From contig QNAP01000087.1 in the NCBI GenBank assembly GCA_003641795.1, positions 1 through 7,297 on the forward strand: a DNA stretch of 7,297 nt. Direction: 5' to 3'. A program made the position numbers and the translations under genes. The notes beneath the pieces were generated by a model, which was given only the letters and a program-made list of their open reading frames with translations, was not told the DNA's origin and did not search any database. Shown piece by piece: positions 1 to 6,413 of the stretch (position 1 is the first letter of the stretch; every line of letters begins with the position of its first letter). Origin of the DNA: Thermotogae bacterium. Its GTDB lineage: Bacteria; Thermotogota; Thermotogae; UBA12178.

Positions 1-4
1 CTAC

Positions 5-90
5 ACGGATGTAGCGAGCATGAAGCTGAAACAGGATGTTGAATCTTCATGGAAGTGCCCGTTTGTGAGTGTGAGCGAGGAATAAAGCGA
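5..90 (+). repeat. Diverged repeat copy 1 (left arm of inverted pair)
   Basis: This copy matches the reverse complement of 169-247 with gaps. Shared blocks include CGGATG, AAGCTGAA, TGAATCTTC and a final stretch ending AAAGCGA. As RNA, 71-90 can pair with 169-188 at 19 of 20 positions (17 Watson-Crick, 2 G-U, one U-U mismatch at 83/176). The copy is also open in one frame (containing KLKQDVESSW, then a stop at 81-83), so a decayed coding repeat is as possible as a structured RNA. Confidence 0.6.
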
Positions 91-140
91 AGCACAACAT
101 GCTTTCTGCAATGCGAAAAAAGAAAAAAGGGAGGAGAGGC

Positions 141-247
141 GAATCCCCCACGCTCACACAGCAAGCACTCGCTTTTTTCTTCGTTCACATCCACAAAACG
201 ACCCACACGAAGATTCAGCGTCGTACTTCAGCTTCGCTCTCATCCGC
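141..247 (-). repeat. Diverged repeat copy 2 (inverted)
   Basis: Read on the minus strand, this central copy aligns with copy 1 over 247-169 and with copy 3 over about 213-141. The best block against copy 3 is 162-141 versus 301-322, where 20 of 22 bases agree (GCTGTGTGA, then CGTG, then GGGATTC). A minus-strand frame reads KLKYDAESSC and later KRVLAV before a TGA. KLK-D-ESS is shared with copy 1, and AV-stop is shared with copy 3. Confidence 0.6.
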
Positions 248-257
248 ATCCATGCGG

Positions 258-322
258 CTTCGAGGTCGTTTTGTATGGACGCTCACTCGGCGCTCGTGAG
301 GCTGTGTGATCGTGAGGGATTC
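258..322 (+). repeat. Diverged repeat copy 3
   Basis: This copy lies in direct orientation to copy 1 and inverted to copy 2. It shares GGTCGTTTTGT (265-275) and a 20/22 block at 301-322 with copy 2. Its middle (276-300) is poorly conserved. One frame ends in Ala-Val-stop (GCT GTG TGA, 301-309), as in copy 2, which hints that the repeat may derive from the 3' end of a gene. Confidence 0.5.
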
Positions 323-386
323 TGAAGTGAAGGCAAATGCTTGTCCGAGCGCTCAATGATCTTTACAGTATCGCTTTTTGTAAGTT

Positions 387-406
387 CATGTGGTACCATT
401 CACATG
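387..406. promoter_or_regulatory. Operator-like palindrome 1
   Basis: Arms CATGTG (387-392) and CACATG (401-406) flank a centre containing most of the 8-base palindrome TGGTACCA (391-398). The same TGGTACCA core recurs 46 bases downstream in a second palindrome. This pairing in front of a glycosidase gene suggests binding by a dimeric regulator such as a LacI- or ROK-type sugar repressor. The regulator identity is inference. Confidence 0.4.
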
Positions 407-423
407 GGCCTTCTTTCTCGTTT

Positions 424-432
424 TGGGATATT
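424..432 (+). promoter_or_regulatory. Possible extended -10 element for the GH57 gene
   Basis: TG at 424-425, one base, then GATATT (427-432) resembles an extended -10 box (4 of 6 matches to TATAAT). No good -35 box sits 16-18 bases upstream; TTCACA (399-404) matches 5 of 6 but is 22 bases away. If real, transcription would start near 438-440, inside the second palindrome, which would suit repression. This is a weak call. Confidence 0.25.
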
Positions 433-452
433 TCAATGGTACCACCATTGAA
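432..452. promoter_or_regulatory. Operator-like palindrome 2 (perfect 9-base arms)
   Basis: Arms TTCAATGGT (432-440) and ACCATTGAA (444-452) are exact reverse complements around ACC. The site includes the same TGGTACCA core (437-444) as the palindrome at 387-406, and the shared part extends to TGGTACCATT when one site is inverted. It lies 65 bases before the GH57 start codon. It could be a repressor operator or an RNA hairpin in the leader. The repeated core and lack of a T-run favour an operator. Confidence 0.5.
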
Positions 453-503
453 TGTGGGCTATTCTTTGTGACGCCTTGCTTCTACGTTGAGAATGATTCT
501 CGC

Positions 504-511
504 AAAGGAGG
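504..511 (+). promoter_or_regulatory. Ribosome binding site of the GH57 gene
   Basis: AAAGGAGG lies 6 bases before the ATG at 518 and fixes this start. A 13-base palindrome, GAGAAT-G-ATTCTC (489-501), sits immediately upstream, so a protein or hairpin there could interfere with translation. Confidence 0.85.
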
Positions 512-517
512 GGAAGC

Positions 518-3445
518 ATGAAGAGGGTACTTCTGTTGGTACTTCTGTCACTTTCTCTTTCGCTCCCACTTTTCGCCGGGCAAGTTGACGAGATCCTCTC
601 TTTAGTGGAACCAGGAGACCCTTCGCTGGAACCGCTGAAGCTGGCCATAATCTGGCACCACCACCAACCACTCTACAAGACACCGCTCGAACGCAATTTC
701 TTCATGCCTTGGGTGCGCGCCCACGGTGTGAACGATTATCCGTACATGGCGGATCTGGTGGAGAAGTATCTGACAAGAGGAAAGGTTACCTTCAACATCG
801 TTCCAAGTTTGATCTTGCAGATTCAGGACTATCTTTCGGGCGCAACGGATGAGTACATGAGACTCTCGCACAAACCGGAAACGGTGCTCACAGAACAGGA
901 GAAGAGGTTCATACTCAATCACTTCTTCGATATCAATCCACAGTTTGTCAACAAGTACCCAAGATATCGCGAATTGATGGAAATGAAAGTTTCCGGTAGG
1001 GAATTCAGCGACCAGGATCTGTTAGACCTCAAAGTCTACTGGAATCTGGCTTGGATCAATATCGAATACATCGAAGCCGATCCAGCGCTCAAGGCTTTGG
1101 TGAAGAAAGCAAAGAATTACACGTGTCAGGATTTGGAACTGGTACTGCAAAAGCACAAGGAGTTTTTAGCAACGGTGCTGGGGAAATATAAAAAGCTCGC
1201 AGAAGAAGGTAAGATCGAGCTGATCACATCTGCCAAGTATCACCCCATCCTTCCACTGTTGATAGACAAAGGCTGGGTAGAAGACGCAAAAGGTCAGATC
1301 AGCGCTGGACTTGAAATAGCACGCAGAACTTTCGGCTTACAACCGGTGGGATTTTGGCCCCCGGAAGAGGCGGTGTCACGCGAATTGATCCCGCTCCTTT
1401 CCGAACTCGGTATGGAGTGGATAGTTACAGACAAAGTCATTCTTCAGATGTCCGGCGTCGACACCAGCGATTACACTAACGTGATGATCCCTTACAAAGC
1501 AGAAAATAACGGAAAGAGCGTGGTGGTGTTCTTCAGGGACACAGATCTCTCAGACAGGATAAGTTTCAAATACTCGCAGATGAGTGCTGAAGAAGCAGTG
1601 AAAGATTTCCTCAGCAGGGTACACGAACTCCAGCGTCTCAACCGCTCTGGTGATCTCATCTTGACTGTCGCTTTGGACGGTGAAAACGCTTGGGAACACT
1701 ATCCCAACAATGGCAACGACTTCAGAAAACTCTTCTACGAAGCTCTTTCTGCTGATCCGTACGTGGAGCTCACAACGCCAAAAGAGTACATCGATCGTTA
1801 TGGAGTGAAAAAGACTCTCGCAACGCTTGCAAAAGGTTCTTGGGCAGGTGGCAGTCTCGACACGTGGATCGGAGAAAAAGAGGAAAACGAAGCCTGGAAT
1901 AGACTGGAAAAAGCACGACAGGTGGTAATGGAGAAACTTCCACAAATGGATGACAGAACGAAAGAAAAGGCTATTGACTCACTTTACGCAGCCGAAGGAA
2001 GTGACTGGTTTTGGTGGTATGGAGACGACCAAGACGCGGGAAACAACGAGATCCTTTTCGACAGGCAGTTCAAGAAGCTACTCATCGCGCTCTACGAACT
2101 GGCAGGAATCTCCAAGAATGCGGTGCCATCGTATCTGTTGGTTTCCAACAAAAAGCCTGTCCAACCCAGCTCGGGCAGCTTGAAAAAAGTGGATTACATA
2201 TTGGACGGCAAGCTGAGCATTGCGGAATCAGGGACAGCCTTATACGATGACACTCACGATGGCAATCGAATAAACCGCGTGTGGGTAGGAAGAGGCGACA
2301 CTGGAGTCTACGTGGCAGTGGAATTGGATTCTCCTGCAAAATCCCTGTTGGGCGAAGACGTACGGGTAGAACTCTACTTGGATTCCCCACACGCCGATAT
2401 CGTCAACGCCTTGACGAAGTACTCCGATCTAAAGAATCCCACAGATCTGGGATTTGCCCCCTCATACAGACTCAGCGTGAGTTTCAAAACATGGAAGACC
2501 CGCCGGCGTGTGAGCGCTTACCGCGCAGGACCTGGGGAGAAGTGGATCCTCAGCACTTCTGGTGCCAAGGCTGCTGTAGGCGAAATCGTGGAATTCGAGA
2601 TTCCTTTCGATTTCATAGGGATAAAGACGGGTGAGGAGTTCAACGTGGTCGTGGTTGTTGCCGAGAAGAAGAAGGACACAGACACTTGTCCAAACACAGG
2701 ACCAGTGAGGGTGAAAATTCCCAAGGCAGTATCAGGCGACGTGTTGGCGGAGTTTGTGGATCCCGAAGGTGATGAGTACGGTCCAGGTACTTACACTTAT
2801 CCGAAGGATCCTGCATTCGAACCGTTCAAGGGGCTCTTTGACGTCTTGAAAGCCCGCGTTTTGGAAAACGAGGAAGCCCTGGTCTTCCAGTTCTGGTTTG
2901 GGGAGATGACAAATCCGTGGAATGCACCAAAGGGATTCTCCCACCAGATAGTAAACATCTATCTCGACACGAAGAACGGCGGTAGGACCGACACCTATCA
3001 TAAAGGCGCCCGGGTGCAGTTTGATCCCAAACACCCATGGGATTACTTTGTCAAGGCCGCAGGCTGGCCATCTTACGGTCAGCTCTTCGCCACCTCGGAA
3101 GGTGAGGAAATTCCTGGTGCCGTTATGGTGGAAGCTGATCCTGGGGAAAGGCTGATCAATGTGATAGTTCTTAGGAAGTACTTACAGATAATCGGAGATG
3201 AGATCTACGCCTACCTCCTCTTCGGTAGTCAGGATGGATATGGTCCAGACAACTTCCGACCAGTTACCAGAGAAGCTGGACAATGGACACTTGGAGGTTA
3301 TCCAGAAGACGCCGGAGATTACGGAACCTATGTGGTAGACGTGATATTGCCAGAAGGAATAGATCAAAGAGAAGCTCTTTCTTCCTACGATGCAGAAAAG
3401 CAGCAATTTCCCACAGTTTACCCCGTAAAGATACGACTGAAGTAA
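518..3445 (+). CDS. Secreted GH57 glycoside hydrolase (amylopullulanase type) with C-terminal beta-sandwich modules
   Basis: This 975-residue enzyme probably cuts alpha-1,4 and possibly alpha-1,6 links in starch, glycogen or pullulan outside the cytoplasmic membrane. Residues 1-20 form a signal peptide (KR, a Leu-rich core, LFA then GQ). The GH57 domain covers about 39-530. It shows the HHHQP motif at 47-51, GFWPPE at 278-283 with E283 as likely nucleophile, and ALDGENAW at 385-392 with D387 as likely acid/base; these roles are assigned by analogy with known GH57 enzymes. GSWAGG and DTWIG (440-452) are typical of amylopullulanase-type members. A DOMON- or CBM9-like sandwich follows (about 557-735), then a glucodextranase C-terminal-like domain (about 738-945; FVDPEGDEYGPG at 746-757). 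There is no LPXTG or final membrane anchor. The ATG has an excellent ribosome site. The gene is monocistronic, converges on the minus-strand block, and may be controlled by the two upstream palindromes. Exact specificity (pullulanase, amylase or glucanotransferase) cannot be read from sequence. Confidence 0.88.
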   Translation: MKRVLLLVLLSLSLSLPLFAGQVDEILSLVEPGDPSLEPLKLAIIWHHHQPLYKTPLERNFFMPWVRAHGVNDYPYMADLVEKYLTRGKVTFNIVPSLILQIQDYLSGATDEYMRLSHKPETVLTEQEKRFILNHFFDINPQFVNKYPRYRELMEMKVSGREFSDQDLLDLKVYWNLAWINIEYIEADPALKALVKKAKNYTCQDLELVLQKHKEFLATVLGKYKKLAEEGKIELITSAKYHPILPLLIDKGWVEDAKGQISAGLEIARRTFGLQPVGFWPPEEAVSRELIPLLSELGMEWIVTDKVILQMSGVDTSDYTNVMIPYKAENNGKSVVVFFRDTDLSDRISFKYSQMSAEEAVKDFLSRVHELQRLNRSGDLILTVALDGENAWEHYPNNGNDFRKLFYEALSADPYVELTTPKEYIDRYGVKKTLATLAKGSWAGGSLDTWIGEKEENEAWNRLEKARQVVMEKLPQMDDRTKEKAIDSLYAAEGSDWFWWYGDDQDAGNNEILFDRQFKKLLIALYELAGISKNAVPSYLLVSNKKPVQPSSGSLKKVDYILDGKLSIAESGTALYDDTHDGNRINRVWVGRGDTGVYVAVELDSPAKSLLGEDVRVELYLDSPHADIVNALTKYSDLKNPTDLGFAPSYRLSVSFKTWKTRRRVSAYRAGPGEKWILSTSGAKAAVGEIVEFEIPFDFIGIKTGEEFNVVVVVAEKKKDTDTCPNTGPVRVKIPKAVSGDVLAEFVDPEGDEYGPGTYTYPKDPAFEPFKGLFDVLKARVLENEEALVFQFWFGEMTNPWNAPKGFSHQIVNIYLDTKNGGRTDTYHKGARVQFDPKHPWDYFVKAAGWPSYGQLFATSEGEEIPGAVMVEADPGERLINVIVLRKYLQIIGDEIYAYLLFGSQDGYGPDNFRPVTREAGQWTLGGYPEDAGDYGTYVVDVILPEGIDQREALSSYDAEKQQFPTVYPVKIRLK

Positions 3446-3464
3446 TTCACTAAAAATATTGAAC

Positions 3465-3489
3465 AAAGGGGCGGACTGTCCGCCCCTTT
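3465..3489. terminator. Bidirectional intrinsic terminator between convergent genes
   Basis: AAAGGGGCGGA (3465-3475) and TCCGCCCCTTT (3479-3489) form a perfect 11-pair stem with a CTG loop. A short T-run follows on the plus strand (to 3490), and TTTG then T-rich sequence follows on the minus strand. It lies 20 bases after the GH57 stop and 7 bases after the peptidase stop, so it can end both transcripts. Confidence 0.92.
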
Positions 3490-3495
3490 TAAATC

Positions 3496-5289
3496 TTATC
3501 GAATCCGCTCCAGTAAATTCTTGGACTCCAAAAATTCTACGTAGCGTTTCAGGTTCTCCATGCTCACTCCTTCGCCAAACTGTCTCGTGTAGATTTTGTG
3601 GACTGCTTGTAGTCCCAAACCTCGATCCAGGAGATTCAGAATCTCCTCATTGTTCGAAGTGAAAGTGGAGCGGGGGAAGAGCTTTTCCATCTCTTGCCTT
3701 TCCTCAAAAGTGGTCAGCTTCTGAAGCTTGTTTCCCAGAGGTCCCTTGAAAGTCTTTCTGTAGTACTCGTCCTCCACCTCTGTGTCTTCACTGCGGAGCT
3801 TCATCATCACGCTTTCAACCATGCCTTTTATGTGAGGTGGAAAGTCCAGTATCTTGCTCATCTCTTCGTATTCCTGCTTCATTTTGTCTGCTATGAAACA
3901 CTTCACGGCCGGATGTTCTTCGGTTTCCATCACCGTGAGAAACTCCGTGAGATCTTTCATGTAGCTTGAGAGAATGCGCCGAAGTGCGATCGACTTTGGC
4001 TTCATCTCTCTGTCCACGGAGGTGGTCCAAAGAATCGTGTCCACTACTGAATTGACAGTCCACCCCAACTCCGATGGATCTACCATCTGCGACGTGTCGA
4101 AGTTGGTGTGGTAGTAAGTATCAGGCCAGTGACCCAGAAAAGGACATCCTACACCGAAACTTTCAAGCACGTAGTGGTCCGAGCCTCCAGAGTAGGGCAT
4201 CACTTCAAAACGCCGTCCCATAGGGATTCTCATGGTCAGCGCTGCGTGCACGAAATGATCTGCGAATCCGTTGGTCGACCAAGGAGACTTGACCAAGAGA
4301 AATTTGGCATGTGTCTTCTCCTGATCTTCCCCCACCATGTCCAGGTTTATACCGTACCAGAACTCGTGGTTGTTCAAAAAGTACGGCACCGAACCCAGCA
4401 TCTCTGGAACCCACAGAAAAACCACACTCCGCTGGAGTTCGAACGCATTCTCTTTGAGTATTCTGGCCACTTCCAGAACTGCGGCCGAACCAGAGGCGTT
4501 GTCGTTGGCTCCCGGGGACGGATGACATAGATGCGCCATGACAACCACAGGAAGCTTTTCAGGGTTCTTACCCTTGAAGCGCGCCTCCAGTACCTTCATT
4601 GTTCCCCCAGTTTCCACTTCTACGCGGGCGTGTACAACCACTTTAGATCGTTCGACCGTCTTCTTCAATCGCGTGTAAAGAGCGTAGGGGATGGAGAAAC
4701 CGATCGCACCTTTCTCGAAATGCTCACGATCTCTGTAGAGCCCGACGTAGTTCACTATGTGAGGTTGGTGTTTACCAGTGCGCTCTATCTGTTCATCTTC
4801 GTTCCTTAAAAAGTGATTCAAGAGCCCTTTGGCACCGTAACGTTCCACCGCCAGATCGAACACCTTTCTGGGATCGCCGTTGGAGAGTACCAACTTTCCC
4901 TTCACATCCTTGCCCTCGTAATTCGTCGGGTCTTCCCCTTTTCCTACATCCACGACTTCGAACTTGCCTTCGCAGGAAGCGCTTCCCAGAATAACCACTA
5001 ACGGCGTGTAACCGGTGCTCAACAAAAATTCCTGCTCTGGTTCTTCCATTACCAGTTCCCCATGGAGTACGTTCCATCCCAGCGGATGTATCCAGGTCTC
5101 CGTAGTCGTGATACCGTCTGCTGGGTACTCTATAACCCTCACATCCTCTTCGGAATATCCCGACAGAAGCAATTGCTCTTTGAGATACTCCACTGCCCCG
5201 TCGAATCCCACACTTCCAGGGATTCTGTGAAAACCTGTCAACTTGAACACCGTTCCCCATGCCCTGTAGCCATTGTTCCAGAGTTTCAA
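3496..5289 (-). CDS. M28-family metallopeptidase (aminopeptidase-like) with PA-like insert and C-terminal helical/winged-helix-like tail
   Basis: This 597-residue protein is a probable cytoplasmic zinc aminopeptidase-type hydrolase; there is no signal peptide or membrane segment. Metal-site motifs of clan MH are visible: MAHLCHP (251-257, H253), GANDNASG (260-267, D263), VPEMLGS (294-300, E296), NLDMVGED (315-322, D317) and YYHTNFDT (392-399, H394). GGSDHY (368-373) precedes the last ligand. Classical M28 enzymes have a Glu-Glu pair where this has P295-E296, so the usual general base may be altered; similar changes occur in DUF4910-like relatives as I recall them. A PA-like domain sits at about 95-205 (GKLVLSNGDP, then YGAKGLL). 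The last 55 residues look like a winged helix. The start is TTG, supported by AGGGGGAG (5296-5303) six bases upstream. The gene follows the ABC ATPase remnant and ends at the shared terminator. Its substrate is unknown. Confidence 0.8.
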   Translation of the reverse strand: MKLWNNGYRAWGTVFKLTGFHRIPGSVGFDGAVEYLKEQLLLSGYSEEDVRVIEYPADGITTTETWIHPLGWNVLHGELVMEEPEQEFLLSTGYTPLVVILGSASCEGKFEVVDVGKGEDPTNYEGKDVKGKLVLSNGDPRKVFDLAVERYGAKGLLNHFLRNEDEQIERTGKHQPHIVNYVGLYRDREHFEKGAIGFSIPYALYTRLKKTVERSKVVVHARVEVETGGTMKVLEARFKGKNPEKLPVVVMAHLCHPSPGANDNASGSAAVLEVARILKENAFELQRSVVFLWVPEMLGSVPYFLNNHEFWYGINLDMVGEDQEKTHAKFLLVKSPWSTNGFADHFVHAALTMRIPMGRRFEVMPYSGGSDHYVLESFGVGCPFLGHWPDTYYHTNFDTSQMVDPSELGWTVNSVVDTILWTTSVDREMKPKSIALRRILSSYMKDLTEFLTVMETEEHPAVKCFIADKMKQEYEEMSKILDFPPHIKGMVESVMMKLRSEDTEVEDEYYRKTFKGPLGNKLQKLTTFEERQEMEKLFPRSTFTSNNEEILNLLDRGLGLQAVHKIYTRQFGEGVSMENLKRYVEFLESKNLLERIR

Positions 5290-5330
5290 CCTTCACTCCC
5301 CCTACTCACGAACCACCCAAAGTAAGTCTT

Positions 5331-5612
5331 TTAAAAGAAGTAATTTGATTCTTTCAGAAACTTTGTGAGTTTTGGCAGTGGGAGGGGCTTGACTTTTAAT
5401 TTTTCGGCAACCTCCACTCGATATTCAATCTCGTTACCCAGATAACAAAACAGTGGTATCTGATAATAATTTGACAATCGCCGATTCGCTTTGAACATCC
5501 TCAATAGTACAAGGCAATTGGCATCGAGGTTACTCGGGATTGTCGAAAAGAATTACGTCCGGTTGAGATGCTATCGCTCAGGCCACTCCAACGCGCTGTT
5601 GTTGACTGTCTC
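5331..5612 (-). pseudogene. Decayed remnant of a MalK/UgpC-type ABC transporter ATPase
   Basis: Translation of this apparent gap on the minus strand gives fragments of an ABC ATPase in two frames. Frame one (5604 down to 5536) reads QQQRVGVA, an internal TGA (5580-5578), then AIASQPDVILFDNP. This matches the end of the signature motif, where normal proteins have ARAIA (CGA to TGA explains the stop), and Walker B, with DEP changed to DNP. The reading then shifts by what looks like a two-base loss, and frame two (5534 to 5331) continues with the D-loop SNLDA, LLRMFKANRR, and the TOBE-like YLGNEIEYRVEV, ending at TAA 5333-5331. Only about 30 residues separate D-loop and TOBE, so roughly 100 residues including the H-loop are gone, as is everything before the signature (Walker A). 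The remnant begins directly at the stop of the phosphatase gene, suggesting a deletion junction there. It probably served the neighbouring permease. Confidence 0.8.
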
Positions 5613-6413
5613 CTACTTGTTAGTATTCATAAATCCGGTCGTTCCGACCTTTTTCAATATGGAGAGTACCTCCTCACAGATGGAGCAGTTACTGCAAGCC
5701 ACTATTCTTCCGGAAGACAACGTAAAGGAATCTCCTTCCACATCTACTACAACTCCACCAGCTTCTTTTAGTATTATAGCACCCGCTGCTAGATCCCAGG
5801 GATACAGTCCCACTTCCCAATACACATCGATGAATCCAGCGGCCACGTAACACGTTTCCAAAGCAGCCGAGCCCATTATTCTGACTTCCTGCACCTTCGA
5901 CTGCATCAACAAAAGAGTTTCCTCGGTCCATTGGATAAACCTCTTATCGTAAGGCCAACCCGTCACAGCGATAGCGTTGGGGAGTTGAATGTCGCTCGAA
6001 AGATTCAGTTTTTCACCGTTAAAGTAGGCTCCTCCGCCTCTAACAGCATAGAAAGTTTCATTGAGAGCGGGTGCGTGAACCACCCCCGCGATGGGTTCTC
6101 TTCCTTCCATCAAAGCTATGGAAACACTGAAATAGGGGATTCCGTGAAAGAAGTTCAACGTTCCATCCAAAGGATCCACCAAAAAATATGAACCTTCTTC
6201 GTGCTCTCGTTTCCCCTCTTCTCCGATCACAGGCGTATCAGGGTGGAGACGAGCGAGTTCTTCAGTGATCTTTTCTTGCGCGGCGAGATCTGCTTCTGTT
6301 ACCAGGTCGGATTTCCCAGACTTTTCCTTGTGTGGTATCCTTTCCCGTCTGAAATACTTGAGCAAAGTCTCCCCAGCACTTTTAGCAACGAGGATGAGAC
6401 CTTCAATTTTCAA
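5613..6413 (-). CDS. suhB: Inositol monophosphatase family (SuhB/IMPase-like) phosphatase
   Basis: This 266-residue, Mg2+-dependent phosphatase would hydrolyse inositol-1-phosphate, fructose-1,6-bisphosphate or a similar sugar phosphate in the cytoplasm. The family metal site is complete: GEEG (64-67), DPLDGTLNF (80-88, D80 and D83) and PWDLAAG (205-211, D207). KSDLVTEAD (34-42) and GSAALETCYVAAG (181-193) are also typical. It resembles the Thermotoga maritima enzyme in length and motifs (GVVHAPALNET, GGAYFNGE), from memory. The start is TTG at 6413-6411, directly after the TAA of the permease gene; the ribosome site AGGAGGG (6421-6427) lies within the permease 3' end, which implies translational coupling. 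The C-terminal tail (GTTGFMNTNK) runs past the usual end and stops exactly where the ABC ATPase remnant begins, so the tail may have been changed by a deletion. The symbol names the family, not a proven substrate. Confidence 0.87.
   Translation of the reverse strand: MKIEGLILVAKSAGETLLKYFRRERIPHKEKSGKSDLVTEADLAAQEKITEELARLHPDTPVIGEEGKREHEEGSYFLVDPLDGTLNFFHGIPYFSVSIALMEGREPIAGVVHAPALNETFYAVRGGGAYFNGEKLNLSSDIQLPNAIAVTGWPYDKRFIQWTEETLLLMQSKVQEVRIMGSAALETCYVAAGFIDVYWEVGLYPWDLAAGAIILKEAGGVVVDVEGDSFTLSSGRIVACSNCSICEEVLSILKKVGTTGFMNTNK

Larger units (their letters stand above)
1..517. other. Gene-free region upstream of the GH57 gene
   Basis: This 517-base stretch has no reading frame I would accept as a gene. 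The open frames at 49-309 and 99-299 overlap each other, lack a good ribosome site and lie inside inverted repeats. The first 322 bases are three diverged repeat copies. Positions 323-386 show nothing clear apart from a weak promoter-like pair (TTGTCC at 341-346 and TACAGT at 364-369, 17 bases apart). Positions 387-511 hold the palindromes and the ribosome site described separately. Confidence 0.7.

Noticed and set aside
161..180. T-run (173-178) as an intrinsic terminator for a gene left of the window
   Set aside because: No GC-rich local hairpin directly precedes the T-run. The T-run is better explained as part of the longer imperfect inverted repeat with 71-90.
49..309. Open frames at 49-309 and 99-299 (+)
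   Set aside because: They overlap in different frames, have no good ribosome site, show low-complexity basic composition and run through inverted repeat copies, so they are not supported as genes.
4793..5296. 167-codon open frame on the minus strand
   Set aside because: It lies within the M28 peptidase gene in another frame, and its Arg/Gly-rich translation is typical of an off-frame shadow. The peptidase frame carries clear catalytic motifs.
5290..5330. Possible separate promoter for the peptidase gene
   Set aside because: AT-rich words are present, but I found no -35/-10 pair with acceptable spacing. Read-through from the upstream genes is the simpler reading.
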